Assembly: GCA_029883975.1 (NCBI GenBank)
Contig: JAOUIL010000013.1
Location: forward strand, 1-55,807
DNA: 55,807 bases
Direction of reading: 5' to 3'
From: Betaproteobacteria bacterium
Lineage (GTDB): Bacteria; Pseudomonadota; Gammaproteobacteria; Burkholderiales; SG8-39
Below are positions 1-9,249 of the stretch, in pieces. How positions within the stretch are numbered: position 1 is the first letter of the stretch; each line of letters opens with the position of its first letter. The notes under the pieces are model-generated. The model ran no database searches and was not told where the DNA came from. It was given only the letters and a program-made list of their open reading frames with translations. The translations under genes were made by a program, and so were the position numbers.

Positions 1-1050
1 CGCCTCGGCCACCGCCGCGCCGACCTCCATGGTCGAGGCCTTGCCCTTCATGTCGGGCGTGTGCGGTCCCTCGACGATCACGCGCTCGATGGCGCGCACG
101 ACGTCGGCGGCCGCCTGCGGATGGCCGAGATGCTCGAGCATCAGCGCGCCCGACCAGATCTGGCCGATCGGGTTGGCGATCTTCTTGCCGGCGATGTCCG
201 GCGCCGAGCCGTGCACCGGCTCGAAGATCGACGGCGCGGTTCTCTCCGGGTTGATGTTGCCCGAGGCCGCGATGCCGATGGTGCCGGCGGTCGCCGGGCC
301 GAGGTCGGAGAGGATGTCGCCGAACAGGTTGGACGCGACGACGACGTCGAAGCGGTCGGGATTCAGCACCATCTGGATCGACAGGCCGTCGACGTGGTAC
401 TGGTCGGCGCGCACGTCCGGGTACTGCTTCTTCATCTCGGCGAAGCGCTCGTCCCAGTACGGCATGGTGATGGAGATGCCGTTCGACTTGGTGCAGGAGG
501 TGACGTGCTTCTTGCGGGTCTTCGCCAGCTCGAACGCATACTTCATGATGCGGTCCACGCCCTTGCGCGAGAACACCGCCTGCTGCGTGACGATCTCGCG
601 CTCGGTGCCCTCGTAGACGCGCCCGCCGATGTTGCCATACTCGCCCTCGGTGTTCTCGCGCACCACGACGTAGTCGATGTCGCCCGGCTTGCGGCCGGCG
701 AGCGGGCAGGGCAGCCCCTCGAACAGGCGCACCGGGCGCAGGTTCACGTACAGGTCGAACCAGCGCCGGAAGTTGATCAGCAGGCCCCACGCCGAGATGT
801 GATCGGGCACGAGGGCCGGGTTGCCCGCGGCGCCGAAGTACACCGCGTCGAACGCGCGCAGGGTCTGCGGCGCGTCGTCCGGGCACATCTTGCCGTGCGC
901 CTGGTACCAGTCGCAGCTCCACGGAAACTCCTGCCACTGGAAGCGGATGCCATGCTTCGCGCCGACGGCTTCGAGCACGCGCACGCCCTCGGGCATCACT
1001 TCGCGGCCGATGCCGTCTCCCGGAATCACTGCGATCTTGTGCGTGGTCAT
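1..1050 (-). CDS. ttuC: Tartrate/D-malate dehydrogenase (isocitrate/isopropylmalate DH family), 3' end cut by window edge
   Basis: NAD-dependent beta-decarboxylating dehydrogenase of cytosolic hydroxyacid catabolism. Reading the minus strand from the ATG at 1050 gives about 350 residues that run off the left edge; the family is near 360, so only a short tail is missing. It opens with a nucleotide-family start (IAVIPGDGIGREV), has ENTEGEYGNIGG near residue 135, NLFGDILSDL near 243 and EPVHGSAPDIAGK near 283, which place it in the IDH/IMDH superfamily. The overall match is closest to the tartrate dehydrogenase/D-malate dehydrogenase subgroup rather than LeuB, because the conserved segment around the substrate pocket differs. 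The assignment to tartrate versus D-malate is inference. It is divergent from tsaB across 27 bp. Confidence 0.85.
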   Translation of the reverse strand, partial: MTTHKIAVIPGDGIGREVMPEGVRVLEAVGAKHGIRFQWQEFPWSCDWYQAHGKMCPDDAPQTLRAFDAVYFGAAGNPALVPDHISAWGLLINFRRWFDLYVNLRPVRLFEGLPCPLAGRKPGDIDYVVVRENTEGEYGNIGGRVYEGTEREIVTQQAVFSRKGVDRIMKYAFELAKTRKKHVTSCTKSNGISITMPYWDERFAEMKKQYPDVRADQYHVDGLSIQMVLNPDRFDVVVASNLFGDILSDLGPATAGTIGIAASGNINPERTAPSIFEPVHGSAPDIAGKKIANPIGQIWSGALMLEHLGHPQAAADVVRAIERVIVEGPHTPDMKGKASTMEVGAAVAEA

Positions 1051-1065
1051 GGCCGCGAGTATAGC

Positions 1066-1071
1066 TAGAAT
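1066..1071 (+). promoter_or_regulatory. Possible -10 box for a leaderless tsaB transcript
   Basis: TAGAAT at 1066-1071 ends six bases before the GTG start of tsaB at 1078, so a transcript starting the usual distance downstream would begin at or next to the start codon. No Shine-Dalgarno sequence is visible in the short gap. The -35 region would lie inside the divergent dehydrogenase gene. This is a pattern match only. Confidence 0.4.
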
Positions 1072-1077
1072 CCCCAG

Positions 1078-1740
1078 GTGAAATTCGCCGCGTTCGAGAC
1101 CTCGACCGAGTGGTGCTCCGTCGCCTTGTGGCTGGACGGCGAGGTGCGCGCGGCGGAGCAGCGCGCGGAGCACCGGCATGGCGAGCTCGCGCTGCCGATG
1201 CTCGCCGAGCTGCTCGCCGGCGCGGGCCTGGGCATGGCGGCGCTCGACGCGGTGGCCTTTGGTGCCGGGCCCGGCGCGTTCACGGGGCTGCGCATCGCCT
1301 GCGGCCTCGCGCAGGGCATCGCCTTCGCGCGCGAGCTGCCGGTCTGCGGCGTGTCCTCGCTCGAAGCGATGGCCGAGGAGCTGGGCGCGCCGCGGGTCGT
1401 GGCCTGCCTCGATGCGCGCATGGGCGAGGTGTACTATGCGGCGCTGGAAAAAGCGGGGTCCGCCAGCTGGCGCGAGGTGATCGCCGCGCAGTGCGTCGCG
1501 CCGGCGCGGGCGCCGCGCCCGCCGGGCGAGGGGTGGGTGGGCTGCGGGAGCGGCTTCGCCGCCTATGGCGACTTCGGGCTGGCGGCGGCCTGGCCGGAGA
1601 TCCATCCGGGCGCGGCCGCGGTGGCGCGGCTGGCAGCGCCGCGGCTCGCCGCGGGCCAGGGGGTGGATGCGGCGCGCGCCGCGCCGGTCTACCTGCGTGA
1701 CAAGGTCGCGCTGACGACGGAGGAGCGCCGCAGGCCATGA
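1078..1740 (+). CDS. tsaB: tRNA threonylcarbamoyladenosine biosynthesis protein TsaB
   Basis: TsaB is the inactive ASKHA-fold partner that scaffolds TsaD and TsaE in making t6A37 on ANN-decoding tRNAs. The 220-residue product begins MKFAAFETSTEWCSVAL, a family-typical opening (usually ...LAIDTSTE..), and carries GPGAFTGLRIACG near residues 62-75, the hallmark of TsaB/TsaD proteins. The GTG start at 1078 is chosen because residues from position 2 match the family start. The stop overlaps the rimI start (ATGA), so tsaB, rimI and the downstream glycosylase form one translationally coupled operon; tsaB-rimI pairing is common in proteobacteria. Confidence 0.93.
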   Translation: MKFAAFETSTEWCSVALWLDGEVRAAEQRAEHRHGELALPMLAELLAGAGLGMAALDAVAFGAGPGAFTGLRIACGLAQGIAFARELPVCGVSSLEAMAEELGAPRVVACLDARMGEVYYAALEKAGSASWREVIAAQCVAPARAPRPPGEGWVGCGSGFAAYGDFGLAAAWPEIHPGAAAVARLAAPRLAAGQGVDAARAAPVYLRDKVALTTEERRRP

Positions 1741-2198
1741 GCGCCGTGCTGAAGAACGAGCCGCAGCTCGCCGCGATGCGCGAGGCGGATCTCGACGAAG
1801 TGCTGGCGATCGAGTCGGCCGTATACAGCCACCCCTGGACCCGCGGCAACTTCGTCGATTCCCTGCGCTCCGGCTACGCCTGCCGCACCTGGCGCCTGGG
1901 CACCGAGCTGCTCGGCTACTTCGTGGTCATGGCCGCGGCCGGCGAGGCGCATCTGCTCAACCTGTCGGTGGCCGGCGCGCGCCAGCGGCGCGGGCACGGC
2001 TCCGCGCTGCTGCGCGAGGCGATGCGCCTGGCGCGCGCGCTGGGCGCACGCCACATGTACCTCGAGGTGCGGCCCAGCAACCGGCCCGGCCAGGCGCTGT
2101 ACGAGCGTTTCGGCTTTCGCAGGATCGCGCGCCGCCGCGATTACTACCCGGCGGCCGCCGGGCGCGAGGACGCGCTGGTGCTGAGCAAGGCGCTGTGA
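1737..2198 (+). CDS. rimI: Ribosomal protein S18-alanine N-acetyltransferase RimI
   Basis: A GNAT-fold acetyltransferase of 153 residues that acetylates the N-terminus of ribosomal protein S18. The acetyl-CoA binding motif A is seen as RQRRGHGSALL near residues 81-91, followed by MYLEVRPSNRPGQALYERFGF, cut here to its key part NxPxxxLYxxxGF, which is the family's C-terminal signature. RRDYYP near residue 137 is also typical of RimI. It overlaps tsaB by four bases and its stop overlaps the GTG of the next gene (GTGA). An alternative would be another GNAT enzyme, but the tsaB context and signature make RimI very likely. Confidence 0.92.
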   Translation: MSAVLKNEPQLAAMREADLDEVLAIESAVYSHPWTRGNFVDSLRSGYACRTWRLGTELLGYFVVMAAAGEAHLLNLSVAGARQRRGHGSALLREAMRLARALGARHMYLEVRPSNRPGQALYERFGFRRIARRRDYYPAAAGREDALVLSKAL

Positions 2199-2875
2199 GC
2201 CGGCGTTCGCAGATTCTCGCGGAGATGGGGTTGAGTCCTGTCTGGGTCTTGAGGCAGGAAAAGACTCCCCCGGTTTCGGCAGAGGCGGCCGAAACCGGGG
2301 GATCGAGGGAAGAGCGGATCGCGCGCATGGGCTGGGACGAGCTCAGGGCGACGGTCAAGGGCTGTACGGCGTGTCCGTTGCGCGCCGGCTGCACACAGAC
2401 TGTGTTCGGCGTGGGCGACGAGAACGCCGACTGGCTGCTGATCGGCGAGGCGCCGGGCGCGGAAGAGGACCGGCTCGGTGAGCCCTTCGTCGGGCAGGCG
2501 GGAAGGCTGCTCGACAACATGCTCGCCGCGCTCGAGCTGCGTCGCGGCGAGAACGTGTACATCGCCAACGTGCTCAAGTGCCGCCCGCCGGGCAACCGCA
2601 ACCCCGAGCCGGACGAAGTGGCGAAGTGCTCGCCGTACCTGCGGCGCCAGATCCAGCTGATCCAGCCGAAGCTCATCGTGGCGATGGGCCGCTTCGCGGT
2701 GCAGACGCTGCTCGACACCGACTCCACGATCGGCAGCCTGCGCGGCAGCGTGCACGCCTACCAGGGCGTGCCGCTGGTGGTGACCTACCACCCGGCGTAT
2801 CTGCTCAGAAACCTGCCGGACAAGGCGAAGGCGTGGGCGGACCTGGTGTTCGCGCGGAAGACCATCAAGCAATAG
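2195..2875 (+). CDS. Uracil-DNA glycosylase, family 4 (iron-sulfur type)
   Basis: Removes uracil from DNA in base excision repair. The 226-residue protein has an N-terminal extension of about 45 residues, then the 4Fe-4S cysteine pattern CTACPLRAGC near residues 64-73, the active-site region GEAPGAEEDRLGEPFVGQAG near residues 90-109, and the second cysteine pair in LKCRPPGNRNP and the following CSPYL. The C-terminal motif TYHPAYLLRN is the family's conserved His loop. GTG at 2195 overlaps the rimI stop and is the natural coupled start. In many proteobacteria this gene follows rimI, as here. It ends two bases before a long palindrome. Confidence 0.92.
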   Translation: MSRRSQILAEMGLSPVWVLRQEKTPPVSAEAAETGGSREERIARMGWDELRATVKGCTACPLRAGCTQTVFGVGDENADWLLIGEAPGAEEDRLGEPFVGQAGRLLDNMLAALELRRGENVYIANVLKCRPPGNRNPEPDEVAKCSPYLRRQIQLIQPKLIVAMGRFAVQTLLDTDSTIGSLRGSVHAYQGVPLVVTYHPAYLLRNLPDKAKAWADLVFARKTIKQ

Positions 2876-2876
2876 A

Positions 2877-2938
2877 GAAAAGGGGGTCAGAACAACATTT
2901 CCTGTTGCCCGCGGAAATGTTGTTCTGACCCCCTTTTC
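2877..2938. repeat. Perfect 26-bp inverted repeat between convergent genes; likely bidirectional terminator
   Basis: Arms 2877-2902 and 2913-2938 are perfect reverse complements around a 10-base loop. The outer ends are A-rich and T-rich (GAAAAGGGGG...CCCCCTTTTC), as in a rho-independent hairpin that works in both directions. The glycosylase stop lies immediately to the left, and the minus-strand lplT stop codon begins on the last base of the right arm. A related palindrome lies at 44469-44518; reading each outward from its loop, both contain AAATG, then a short spacer, then TCTG(A/T)CCCC. Confidence 0.85.
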
Positions 2939-4215
2939 TAGTGCTTCTCCGAGCGTGCGATCTCCAGCAGCGCCTCGATCTCCTCGCGGTGCACGCGGCG
3001 ATTGCGCCGGTACCACAGCAGCACCGCGGTCATGGTACCGGCGACGAACAGGCCGAAGATGACGATCACCGTGAAGATGGAGAAGCCGGCGCCGAGCAGC
3101 GCCGAGTACACGGCGATCATGACGAGGATGGAGGCGTTCTCGTTGAAGTTCTGCACCGCGATCGAGCGGCCGGCACCCATCAGGTTGTGGCCGCGGTGTT
3201 GCAGCAGCGCGTTCATCGGCACGACGAAGAACCCCGCCAGGCCGCCGATGAGCACCATCAGCGGGATGGCGACGCGCACGTCGGTGACGAAGACCATGGC
3301 GAGGACGATCACCCCCATGCCGATGCCGAGCGGGATGACGCGCACCGCGCGATCGAGCGACACGCGCCACGCGGCGAGCACCGCGCCCAGCGCGATGCCG
3401 AAGGCGACGACGCCCTGCAGGATGGCGGCGCGCGACAGGTCGAAGCCGAGCGCGGCGCGCGCCCACTCGATGACGATGAACTGCAGCGTCGCGCCCGCGC
3501 CCCAGAACAGCGTGGTCACGGCGAGCGAGATCTGGCCCAGCTTGTCGGTCCACAGCCGCTGGCAGCAGTGGTAGAAGTCGCGCAGCGTTTCCCCGGGATT
3601 CGGTGGCAGCGGCTTGAGCGCCACGCCGGTGCGCGGCACGTACAGGTTGAACGCGGCGGCGGCCGCGTACACGAAGGCGATCACGGCGATCGCCGCCTCG
3701 GCGGGCGAATCGATGCCGGTGTCGAAGTGCGGCACGTCGAAGCCGAGCAGCTGGCCGGAGACGCGTGCGCTGATGAGCACGCCGCCCAGCACCGTGCCGA
3801 GGATGATCGAGGTCACGGTCAGGCCCTCGATCCAGCCGTTGGCGATCACCAGCTTCGCGGGCGGCAGGTACTCGGTGACGATGCCGTACTTGGCCGGCGA
3901 GTAGGCGGCGGCGCCCAGGCCGACGAGCGCATAGGCGGCGAGCGGGTTGACGTCCATCAGCATCAGCACGCAGCCGGCGAACTTCACGGCATTGGCGGCG
4001 AGCATCACCTGGCCCTTGGGCAGGCGGTCGGCGAAGGCGCCGACGTACGGCGCCAGCACCACGTAGGAGATGACGAAGAAGAACTTGAGGTAGGGCGTGA
4101 GCCAGGTGGGCGAGTCGCTCTGGATGAGCATCGCGATGGCCGCGACCAGCAGCGCGTTGTCGGCGAGCGACGAGAAGAACTGCGCCGCCATGATGATGTA
4201 GAAGCCCAGGCTCAT
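2938..4215 (-). CDS. lplT: Lysophospholipid transporter LplT (MFS)
   Basis: Inner-membrane major-facilitator protein that flips lysophospholipids back to the cytoplasmic leaflet for re-acylation. The product of about 425 residues opens MSLGFYIIMAAQFFSSLADN and contains roughly twelve hydrophobic helices, the loop APYVGAFADRLPKG after helix 2 and AAYSPAKYGIVTEYLP near residue 120, all characteristic of LplT. The ATG at 4215 is preferred to one nine codons upstream because family members start at this point. In enterobacteria lplT is linked to the acyltransferase Aas; here it stands alone. Its stop is supplied by the palindrome at 2877-2938. Confidence 0.88.
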   Translation of the reverse strand: MSLGFYIIMAAQFFSSLADNALLVAAIAMLIQSDSPTWLTPYLKFFFVISYVVLAPYVGAFADRLPKGQVMLAANAVKFAGCVLMLMDVNPLAAYALVGLGAAAYSPAKYGIVTEYLPPAKLVIANGWIEGLTVTSIILGTVLGGVLISARVSGQLLGFDVPHFDTGIDSPAEAAIAVIAFVYAAAAAFNLYVPRTGVALKPLPPNPGETLRDFYHCCQRLWTDKLGQISLAVTTLFWGAGATLQFIVIEWARAALGFDLSRAAILQGVVAFGIALGAVLAAWRVSLDRAVRVIPLGIGMGVIVLAMVFVTDVRVAIPLMVLIGGLAGFFVVPMNALLQHRGHNLMGAGRSIAVQNFNENASILVMIAVYSALLGAGFSIFTVIVIFGLFVAGTMTAVLLWYRRNRRVHREEIEALLEIARSEKH

Positions 4216-4301
4216 GGCGGCGGACTTATAGCATGGAAGCACGGCGCGCCATGGCTGCGCCGGCGTTAAAGTTTGACGAATCGGTAGGCTATCCTAGCGC
4301 C

Positions 4302-5372
4302 ATGCCCCGGCCGATCCGCGCCACGATCCGCGCTTCCGCGCTGCGCCACAACCTGAAGCTCGCGCGCGAGGCCGCCGGGCAGGCGAAGCTGTGGGCGGTC
4401 CTCAAGGCCAACGCCTACGGCCACGGCCTGGAGCGCGCGGCGCTCGCGCTTGCCGAGGCGGACGGCTACGCGGTGCTCGACTTCCAGGAGGCGGCGCGGC
4501 TGCGGCTGGCCGGCGTGACCAAGCCGATCCTCATGCTGGAGGGATTCTTCCGGCCGCTCGACGTGAATCTGCTCTTCAAGTATGACCTGACGCCGGTGAT
4601 CCACAACGCCGAGCAGGTCGAGCTGCTCAGGCACCTGGACTTTCCTTCCGCGCTCGACCTGTACCTCAAGGTGAACAGCGGCATGAACCGCCTGGGCTTC
4701 GGCGTGGACGCGGTACGGGTCCAGTACAACGCGCTGCGCCTGCTGCCCGGGGTGCGCGAGATCACGCTCATGACGCACTTCGCGGACGCCGAGGGGGAGG
4801 AGGGCATCGTCGGCCAGCTGCGCTGGTTCGAGGAGCTGGTGCGCGGGCTGGAGGCGCCGAGGTCGCTGGCCAACTCGGCCGCGCTGCTGCGCTTCAAGGA
4901 GGCGCGCGAGGGCTGGGCGCGCCCCGGACTCATGCTCTACGGCTGCTCGCCGTTTGCCGACTGGAGCGCGGCCGACATCGGCCTGCGGCCGGCGATGACG
5001 CTCGCCTCCGAGCTGATCGCGGTGCAGGAGCTCGCGCCCGGCGAGCGCGTGGGCTACGGCTTCGGCTTCGAGGCCAAGGAGCCGATGACCATCGGCGTGG
5101 TTGCCTGCGGCTATGCCGACGGCTATCCGCGCCACGCGCCCACCGGTACTCCCGTCCTGGTGAAGGACCGGCGCAGCCGCGTGGTCGGGCGCGTGTCCAT
5201 GGACATGCTGTGCGTGGACATCACGGACGTCGAGGAGGCCTACATCGGCACGCCGGTCACCCTGTGGGGCGAGAATCTGCCGGCGGAGGAAGTTGCGGCG
5301 GCCGCAGGCACGGTTGCCTACGAGTTGCTGTGCGCGCTGGCACCGCGCGTTCCGGTGCACGAGGAGCCGTAG
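4302..5372 (+). CDS. alr: Alanine racemase
   Basis: PLP-dependent cytosolic enzyme that interconverts L- and D-alanine for peptidoglycan. The 356-residue product has the PLP-lysine motif WAVLKANAYGHG near residue 35, HFADAEGEE, NSAALLRF near residue 192, RPGLMLYG near residue 207, and the second-base tyrosine region ERVGYGFGFEAKEP near residue 250. Length and motifs are complete. ATG at 4302 is chosen because the family begins MPRPIRA.T...AL.HN; an upstream in-frame ATG would add unrelated residues. Its TAG stop overlaps the radA GTG by one base. Confidence 0.95.
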   Translation: MPRPIRATIRASALRHNLKLAREAAGQAKLWAVLKANAYGHGLERAALALAEADGYAVLDFQEAARLRLAGVTKPILMLEGFFRPLDVNLLFKYDLTPVIHNAEQVELLRHLDFPSALDLYLKVNSGMNRLGFGVDAVRVQYNALRLLPGVREITLMTHFADAEGEEGIVGQLRWFEELVRGLEAPRSLANSAALLRFKEAREGWARPGLMLYGCSPFADWSAADIGLRPAMTLASELIAVQELAPGERVGYGFGFEAKEPMTIGVVACGYADGYPRHAPTGTPVLVKDRRSRVVGRVSMDMLCVDITDVEEAYIGTPVTLWGENLPAEEVAAAAGTVAYELLCALAPRVPVHEEP

Positions 5373-6718
5373 TGGCCAAGCCGAAGTCGGTGTTCGTGTG
5401 CTCGGAGTGCGGCGCCACCGCGCTCAAGTGGATGGGGCTGTGCCCGTCGTGCGGCGAGGCGGGCACGCTGAGCGAGCAGGCCGCTGAGCGGGGCGGTCGC
5501 GCCGCCGGACCGGCGGCGAGCCCCGTGCCGCTCGCCGAGGTCGAGGCGCGCGAGGCAGTGCGCTTGCCGACGGGGCTCGCGGAGCTGGATCGCGTGCTCG
5601 GCGGCGGCCTGGTCGCCGGGCAGGTGACGCTCATCGGCGGCGATCCGGGCATCGGCAAGTCGACGCTGCTGCTGCAGGCGCTCGCGGCGCTCGCCGACGG
5701 GCGCAAGGTGCTGTACGTCTCGGGCGAGGAATCCGCGGAGCAGGTCGCGCTGCGCGCGCGGCGGCTCGGCGTGGGCGCCGCGCGCGTGGGATTGCTCGCT
5801 GAAATCCAGCTCGAGCGCGTGCTCGGCGCGCTGCAGGCCGCGCGGCCGGACGTGGCGGTGGTGGACTCGATCCAGACGCTGTGGTCCGAGACCCTGCAGT
5901 CGGCGCCCGGCTCGGTGGCGCAGGTGCGCGAGTGCGCCGCGCAGCTCGCGCGCCACGCGAAGAAGGCGGGCTCGGCGCTGTTCATCGTCGGCCACGTTAC
6001 CAAGGAGGGCGCCATCGCCGGCCCGCGCGTGCTCGAGCACATCGTCGACACGGTGCTCTATTTCGAGGGCGACCCGCATTCCGCCTTCCGCCTGGTGCGC
6101 GCGGTGAAGAACCGCTTCGGCGCGGTCAACGAGCTGGGCGTGTTCGCCATGACCGACAGCGGCCTGCGCGGCGTGGCGAACCCATCCGCGCTCTTCCTGC
6201 AGCGGCACGAGAAGGATGTCGCTGGCTCGTGCGTGCTGGCGACGCTGGAGGGCACCCGGCCCCTGCTGGTCGAGATCCAGGCGCTGGTGGACGCGGCGCA
6301 CGCGCCCAATCCGCGGCGCCTCACCGTCGGGCTGGAGCAGAACCGGCTTGCCATGCTGCTCGCGGTGTTGCACCGGCACGCAGGCATCGCCACCATGGAC
6401 CAGGACGTCTTCGTGAACGCCGTGGGCGGCGTGCGCATCGGCGAGCCGGCAGCGGATCTCGCCGTCGCGCTCGCCATCGTTTCGTCGCTCACCGACCGGC
6501 CGGTGCCCGGCAAGCTGCTCGCGTTCGGCGAGATCGGCCTGGCGGGGGAGGTGCGCCCGGCGCCGCGCGGCCAGGACCGGCTGAAAGAGGCCGCCAAGCT
6601 CGGCTTCGAGCGCGCGATCGTGCCCAAGGCCAACGCGCCGAAGGGCAAGGTCCCGGGCCTGGAGATCCTCGCGGTCGAGCGCGTCGACCAGGCGGTGCAG
6701 CTGCTCAGGAATCTTTGA
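5372..6718 (+). CDS. radA: DNA repair protein RadA/Sms
   Basis: Hexameric RecA-like helicase that extends D-loops during recombination. The 448-residue product has an N-terminal four-cysteine zinc finger (CSECG and CPSCG, residues 11-28), Walker [11 protein letters not shown] near residue 90, the RadA signature KNRFG near residue 247, and a C-terminal Lon-like domain. GTG at 5372 gives [14 protein letters not shown], the canonical start. It is coupled to alr and ends convergently with the macrodomain gene, overlapping it by 14 bp. Confidence 0.95.
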   Translation: MAKPKSVFVCSECGATALKWMGLCPSCGEAGTLSEQAAERGGRAAGPAASPVPLAEVEAREAVRLPTGLAELDRVLGGGLVAGQVTLIGGDPGIGKSTLLLQALAALADGRKVLYVSGEESAEQVALRARRLGVGAARVGLLAEIQLERVLGALQAARPDVAVVDSIQTLWSETLQSAPGSVAQVRECAAQLARHAKKAGSALFIVGHVTKEGAIAGPRVLEHIVDTVLYFEGDPHSAFRLVRAVKNRFGAVNELGVFAMTDSGLRGVANPSALFLQRHEKDVAGSCVLATLEGTRPLLVEIQALVDAAHAPNPRRLTVGLEQNRLAMLLAVLHRHAGIATMDQDVFVNAVGGVRIGEPAADLAVALAIVSSLTDRPVPGKLLAFGEIGLAGEVRPAPRGQDRLKEAAKLGFERAIVPKANAPKGKVPGLEILAVERVDQAVQLLRNL

Positions 6719-7208
6719 GCAGCCGCTCGTAGCGCCGCAGGTCCTCCGCGGAGAAGCAGCAGAAGACGACGCGCGCCAGCGGCGCGCGTGCGGCCGCGCG
6801 CACCGTGTCCACCGCGATGCGCGCGGCGTCCTCCTTCGGGTAGCCGTAGACGCCCGTGCTGATCGCCGGGAAGGCGAGGCTGCCTACGTGGTGCTGCGCG
6901 GCGAGCTCGAGCGAGCGCCGGTAGCACGAGGCGAGCAGCTGCGCCTCGCCGTGGCCGCCGCCGCGCCAGACCGGTCCCACCGCATGGATGACGTATTTCG
7001 CCGGCAAGCGGTAGCCGCGCGTGATCTTCGCGCCGCCTGTCGCGCAGCCGCCCAGGCCCCGGCACTCCTCGAGCAATTGCGGCCCCGCCGCGCGGTGGAT
7101 GGCGCCGTCCACGCCGCCGCCGCCGAGCAGCGACTCGTTGGCCGCGTTGACGATCGCGTCCACCGCGAGCGTGGTGATGTCGGCCTGCCGGGCTTCGAGC
7201 CGCGTCAC
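6705..7208 (-). CDS. Macrodomain protein, O-acetyl-ADP-ribose deacetylase-like
   Basis: A single macrodomain of 167 residues expected to bind and hydrolyse ADP-ribose derivatives. The adenine/ribose-binding motif [19 protein letters not shown] starts near residue 18, [20 protein letters not shown] is near residue 55 and [13 protein letters not shown] near 105; this order matches the YmdB/MacroD class with deacetylase and mono-ADP-ribosyl hydrolase activity. GTG at 7208 overlaps the hpnE stop (GTGA), so it appears to be the last gene of the hpnCDE operon, an unexpected companion. Its 3' end overlaps radA on the other strand. Confidence 0.88.
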   Translation of the reverse strand: MTRLEARQADITTLAVDAIVNAANESLLGGGGVDGAIHRAAGPQLLEECRGLGGCATGGAKITRGYRLPAKYVIHAVGPVWRGGGHGEAQLLASCYRRSLELAAQHHVGSLAFPAISTGVYGYPKEDAARIAVDTVRAAARAPLARVVFCCFSAEDLRRYERLLKDS

Positions 7209-8431
7209 GCCTGCAGGGCGGATTGCGCCGCGCGCACGCCGCTGCGCGCGGCCGCCTCGAGCGTCGGCGGGTACTCGGGATCGGTGTAGTCGCCCGCGAG
7301 GAAGACGCCCGGCATCCCGGTGTCGATCGCGGGCCTTGCCAGGCTTGCGCCGACCGCGATGGTCGCGCGCTTCTCGGCGATGACCTGCGACCACTGCGGC
7401 GGCGGCAGCGACGGCAGCGCCGCGGCGAGCTCGCGGTGGCACGCGGCGGCAAGCGCTTCGTGGGTCATCTGCTGGTGATCGCCCTGCGCGCTGATCACCG
7501 CCGCGAGCAAGCCCTTGTCGCCGGTGAGCGCGCCGCGATCGAACACCCATTGCACGACCCCGTGCGCGAGGCCGAGCATGGGCAGGGGCAGGCGGATGCG
7601 CGCCTCGTACTGCAGGTAGCAGGTATAGATGGGCTGGTACTCGAAGTCGCGCGCGAGCTGCGGCGCGAGCGCCTTCAGCTGGTGCGGCCCGACAGCGAGG
7701 ATGACGGCATCGAACTGCGCGCGCAGCGCGCCGAGCTCGCGCACCGTCGAGCCGCAGCGCAGCTCGCCGCCCTGCGTCGCGAGCCACGCGGCCGCCGGCT
7801 CGGGAAACAGGCGCGACAGGTCCACGCGCGGCAGCAGCAGGTCGCTCGCGTCCTCGCCGCCCGCCAGCGTGTCGCGCAGCACGGCGAGGAACACGTTGGC
7901 CGAGGCGCGCTCCGGCGGCGTGTTGAGCGCGGACACGCACAGCGGCTTCCATACGTAGTGGCCGATGCGGCCGTCCTGCGCATGGCGCGCGAGCAGCTGC
8001 TGCACGCTGCAGTCCTCGGGCAGGCGAAAGCCGAGCCGGCGCAGCGCGCGCATGAAGCGCAGCGCGCCGAGCCGCTCGCGCCACGGCAGGCCGCGCGCCG
8101 CGAGCAGGCCCCCGAGCAGGCCGAGCGGCTCGGGCAGGAACAGCCGCCGCAGGCGCACGCCGTCGGCGTAGCGCAGCTCGAGCGGCATGCGCAGCACCGC
8201 GTTCGCGGGCACGCCGACCGCGCGCATGAGCGAGAACAGCGTCGCGTAGGCCCCGACCAGGACGTGCTGGCCGTTGTCGAGCGTGCGGCCCTGGGTCGCG
8301 ACGCGGCGCGCGCGTCCGCCGGGCACCGGCCCTGACTCGAAGACTACCGATCGCGCCCCGCGCTGCGCGAGCGTCACGGCGGCAGCCATGCCGGCGTAGC
8401 CGGCGCCGACCACGGCTACGCGGCGAGCCAC
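7205..8431 (-). CDS. hpnE: Hydroxysqualene dehydroxylase HpnE
   Basis: FAD-dependent amine-oxidase-fold enzyme that reduces hydroxysqualene to squalene, the last of three hpnCDE steps. The 408-residue product opens with the FAD-binding Rossmann motif [15 protein letters not shown], has [18 protein letters not shown] near residue 42 and ends with the family's second FAD motif around [20 protein letters not shown]. Length fits the family. GTG at 8431 is chosen because it puts the FAD motif at the N-terminus and overlaps hpnD. The stop overlaps the macrodomain start. Confidence 0.9.
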   Translation of the reverse strand: MARRVAVVGAGYAGMAAAVTLAQRGARSVVFESGPVPGGRARRVATQGRTLDNGQHVLVGAYATLFSLMRAVGVPANAVLRMPLELRYADGVRLRRLFLPEPLGLLGGLLAARGLPWRERLGALRFMRALRRLGFRLPEDCSVQQLLARHAQDGRIGHYVWKPLCVSALNTPPERASANVFLAVLRDTLAGGEDASDLLLPRVDLSRLFPEPAAAWLATQGGELRCGSTVRELGALRAQFDAVILAVGPHQLKALAPQLARDFEYQPIYTCYLQYEARIRLPLPMLGLAHGVVQWVFDRGALTGDKGLLAAVISAQGDHQQMTHEALAAACHRELAAALPSLPPPQWSQVIAEKRATIAVGASLARPAIDTGMPGVFLAGDYTDPEYPPTLEAAARSGVRAAQSALQA

Positions 8432-9249
8432 GTCTTCCAGGCCACCCAGAGCTTGCGCAGCGGCGTGAGCGAGGTGCGCTGGCGCAGGACCTGGAAGCCG
8501 TCGCGCTCGATCTCCTCGAGCAGCGTGCGGTAGATGGCCGCCATGATCAGGCCCGGGCGCTGCGCGCGGCGGTCCGCCGCGGGCAGCGCCTCCATGGCGC
8601 GTGCGTAGAAGTCGCGCGCGCGTGCGGCCTGGTAGCGCATCAGCGCGACGAACGCCTCGCCGTGGCGGCCCTGCAGCAGGTCGGCGGCGCTCACGCCGAA
8701 GCGCTGCAGGTCCTCGATCGGCAGATAGATCCGGTTGTTGCGCGCATCCTCGCCCACGTCGCGGATGATGTTGGTGAGCTGCAGCGCCGTGCCGAGCGAT
8801 TTTGCGTACTCGAGCGTGCGCGGGTCCGTGTAGCCGAAGATGCCGGCGGCGAGGATGCCCACTACGCCCGCCACGCGATAGCAATAGCGCTCGAGTCCCG
8901 CGAAGTCGAGATAGCGCGTCTGCGTGAGGTCCATCTCCACGCCGTCGACGATCTCGTTGAGCCGCGCCGCGGTGATGCCGAACGGCGCGAGCGCGGGCTG
9001 CAGGGCGCGCGACACCGGGTGCTGCGGCCGGCCGTCGAACAGCAGCGCGATCTCCTGGCGCCACCAGGCGAGGCGCGTGGCGGCCAGTTGCGCATCCGAG
9101 GCCTCGTCGACCACGTCGTCGACCTCGCGGCAGAAGGCGTACAGGGCGGTGATGGCGCGGCGCCGCGGCGGCGGCAGGAAGCGAAAGGCGTAGTAGAAGC
9201 TCGAGCCGCTGGCCGCCGCCTTGCGCTGGCAATACTGGTCGGGCGTCAC
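8416..9249 (-). CDS. hpnD: Presqualene diphosphate synthase HpnD
   Basis: Trans-isoprenyl diphosphate synthase that condenses two farnesyl diphosphates to presqualene diphosphate. In 277 residues both Mg-binding aspartate motifs are present: [12 protein letters not shown] near residue 42 and [18 protein letters not shown] near residue 165. The start [22 protein letters not shown] is the typical HpnD opening. It overlaps hpnC by four bases and hpnE by 16, so the three are one unit. No squalene-hopene cyclase is seen in this window. Confidence 0.93.
   Translation of the reverse strand: MTPDQYCQRKAAASGSSFYYAFRFLPPPRRRAITALYAFCREVDDVVDEASDAQLAATRLAWWRQEIALLFDGRPQHPVSRALQPALAPFGITAARLNEIVDGVEMDLTQTRYLDFAGLERYCYRVAGVVGILAAGIFGYTDPRTLEYAKSLGTALQLTNIIRDVGEDARNNRIYLPIEDLQRFGVSAADLLQGRHGEAFVALMRYQAARARDFYARAMEALPAADRRAQRPGLIMAAIYRTLLEEIERDGFQVLRQRTSLTPLRKLWVAWKTWLAA

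Noticed and set aside
1-1068. Plus-strand open frames over the left end
   Set aside because: They are antisense to the tartrate/malate dehydrogenase, whose minus-strand translation shows complete family motifs.
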